NCBI GenBank assembly: GCA_964555565.1
Contig: CAZKTF010000230.1
Coordinates: 1-5,802, forward strand
DNA length: 5,802 nucleotides
Source of the DNA: CAZKTF01 sp964555565
GTDB lineage: Bacteria; Planctomycetota; JAJSAM01; JAKLKS01
Direction: 5' to 3'
Shown here piece after piece: positions 5,690 to 5,802 of the stretch (the stretch's first letter is position 1; every line of letters begins with the position of its first letter). The notes beneath the pieces are model-generated. The model saw only the letters and a program-made list of their open reading frames with translations, had not been told where the DNA came from and made no database searches. Both the position numbers and the translations under genes were made by a program.

Positions 5690-5802
5690 CGCACGAGCTC
5701 CTTCCGGTAGGTGAGGCGGTTCCTCTGCATCCAGCGGATCGCGCGGAGGTCGGAGAGCCCCTTCCAGAGCCGGTTCCAGATCCCGTACTTGCTCGCCCCC
5801 GC
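5686..5802 (-). CDS. C-terminal end of a GT2 polyprenyl-phosphate glycosyltransferase (partial)
   Basis: Only the last 38 residues plus TGA are inside the window; the gene continues past the right edge. Read on the minus strand, the tail is GASKYGIWNRLWKG followed by LSDLRAIRWMQRNRLTYRKE and LVR. G-x-S-K-Y-G-x-x-N-R, then D-L and x-R-W-M, is the usual end of dolichol/undecaprenyl-phosphate sugar synthases of family GT2 (DPM1-like), where SKY follows the catalytic domain and the last helix lies near the membrane. Such enzymes transfer a sugar from a nucleotide donor to polyprenyl phosphate on the cytoplasmic face. The catalytic part cannot be checked here. The stop overlaps the LAB_N start (ATGA), placing it first among the visible operon genes. 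Confidence 0.8.
   Translation of the reverse strand, partial: AGASKYGIWNRLWKGLSDLRAIRWMQRNRLTYRKELVR
5698..5703 (-). promoter_or_regulatory. Ribosome binding site of the LAB_N gene
   Basis: AAGGAG on the minus strand, eight bases before the ATG at 5689 and inside the last codons of the GT2 gene. This supports the 4-base overlap start. Confidence 0.75.

Overview
The window is very GC-rich, with almost every third codon position G or C in the genes. It reads as a chromosomal segment of a GC-rich Gram-negative bacterium, probably from an environmental genome. A planctomycete-type cytochrome c domain joined to a monooxygenase-like fold, a conserved small lipoprotein, and a GT2 / LAB_N / GT87 gene string all suit Planctomycetota, Myxococcota or related phyla. 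The phylum is an inference. No RNA gene, CRISPR array, insertion sequence or origin was seen.

Layout. The left quarter (3-1451, + strand) is the 3' part of a large secreted or periplasmic-type protein. It has a cytochrome c-like domain with an unusual CX4CH site, then a fold resembling peptidylglycine alpha-hydroxylating monooxygenase (PHM) in which most copper ligands appear to be replaced. A 60-base gap with nested GC palindromes (about 1452-1510) separates it from a converging minus-strand operon that fills the rest of the window. Read in its own direction from the right edge, the operon encodes: the C-terminal tail of a GT2 polyprenyl-phosphate glycosyltransferase (5802-5686), a stand-alone LAB_N membrane protein (5689-5363), a GT87/DUF2029 membrane glycosyltransferase (5366-3969), a DedA-family membrane protein (3972-3265), a YuiH/MsrP-like molybdopterin oxidoreductase fused to pentapeptide repeats (3268-2234) and, after 41 bases, a small lipoprotein of unknown function (2192-1512). 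The first four junctions are all 4-base ATGA or GTGA overlaps, which indicates one translationally coupled transcript.

Working together (inference). The first four products could form a lipid-linked sugar cycle. GT2 would load a sugar on polyprenyl phosphate, and the LAB_N protein might help present or flip it. GT87 would transfer the sugar on the outer face of the inner membrane, and DedA would return the spent carrier lipid. The molybdenum enzyme with a pentapeptide tail and the lipoprotein have no obvious place in that cycle, and with the copper-site-poor monooxygenase-like protein they are the main novelties. No gene-free stretch longer than about 60 bases exists.
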